6,856 bases of DNA, from positions 1 to 6,856 of the forward strand of contig JANXSE010000042.1 in NCBI GenBank assembly GCA_025356695.1, in the 5' to 3' direction. Shown here in pieces: positions 6,587-6,856 of this stretch (its first letter is position 1; the number at the start of each line of letters is the position of its first letter). Origin of the DNA: Betaproteobacteria bacterium. GTDB lineage: Bacteria > Pseudomonadota > Gammaproteobacteria > Burkholderiales > SG8-41. The position numbers were made by a program, and so were the translations under genes. The notes below the pieces were generated by a model. The model saw only the letters and a program-made list of their open reading frames with translations. It was not told where the DNA came from and did no database searches.

Positions 6587-6856
6587 ATGCATTCACTCTG
6601 CCACTGGCTCGACCGCAACATCCTTGAACTCGGCCGCGAGATGCGGCTGTCGTATCTGCCGCCGCTGATGGTCTACGTTGCCGCCGGCGTGTCGGGCCTG
6701 ACCGGCATCGTCGGCACTTTCTTCGTCAAGGAGCAACTCGGCCTGTCGGCGGCGCTGCTGGCCGCGCTCGGTTTCTGGGCCGTCATACCGTGGTCGCTGA
6801 AGATGGTGATCGGCCACTTTGTCGATCTGGTTTGGCGCTGGAAGGGCGCGCTGGTG
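6587..6856 (+). CDS. MFS/BT1-like membrane transporter, N-terminal part (3' end outside window)
   Basis: The first 90 codons of an open frame that runs off the window. After a short amphipathic start (to about residue 20) there is a hydrophobic span near residues 23-47 (YLPPLMVYVAAGVSGLTG onward) and a second near 53-76 (GLSAALLAALGFWAVIPWSL region). Then comes G76-H-F-V-D80 with R84 and K86, which fits the loop between helices 2 and 3 of major facilitator proteins (GxxxD...R). The IPWSLK segment just before it recalls the folate-biopterin (BT1) branch. The protein should sit in the inner membrane; the substrate cannot be told. ATG 6587 is supported by GAAAGG upstream. It starts 8 bases after the DUF559 stop, so its native promoter may have been displaced or may lie upstream of the cassette. 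Confidence 0.75.
   Translation, partial: MHSLCHWLDRNILELGREMRLSYLPPLMVYVAAGVSGLTGIVGTFFVKEQLGLSAALLAALGFWAVIPWSLKMVIGHFVDLVWRWKGALV

Overview
The window looks like a stretch of a GC-rich proteobacterial chromosome, most likely betaproteobacterial. The evidence is the C-terminal part of an FdxA-type 7Fe ferredoxin, a family-typical pair of long DNA-repair genes, and strong GC-biased codon use (hand count over 4621-4800: 121 of 180 bases, 67% GC). All genes supported here lie on the + strand. Taxonomy is inferred from protein resemblance only.

Layout. (1) Positions 1-203 hold the last 66 codons of fdxA, followed by a GC-rich hairpin at 211-234 that probably ends its transcript. (2) Positions 258-3005 and 3002-6067 hold two genes joined by an ATGA overlap, with a near-perfect Shine-Dalgarno just before the second start. 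They encode an AddB-like protein (degenerate helicase part, PD-(D/E)XK nuclease, four-cysteine Fe-S staple) and an AddA/RecB-like protein (UvrD-type helicase with all motifs, plus its own PD-(D/E)XK nuclease). Together they should form a two-nuclease helicase-nuclease complex that resects double-strand DNA ends for recombination, doing the work of RecBCD or AddAB. (3) Positions 6129-6571 hold a compact unit: a small DUF559 (Vsr-like fold) endonuclease gene between two inverted copies of a GC-rich hairpin repeat. The gene is clearly lower in GC (152 of 290 bases, 52%, over 6241-6530), and its reading frame runs into the downstream repeat. This looks like an acquired cassette. (4) From 6587 to the window edge is the start of an integral membrane protein resembling MFS/BT1-type transporters. 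Its ribosome-binding site lies directly against the end of the cassette.

Most noteworthy are the repeat-bounded DUF559 unit, and an A8 tract in the AddA-like gene that has a Shine-Dalgarno-like stretch upstream and a small hairpin and quick -1 stop downstream, an arrangement like the dnaX frameshift site. The rest is a conventional DNA-repair locus. No RNA gene, CRISPR array, integrase or transposase was found. There is no stretch longer than about 125 bases without a gene.
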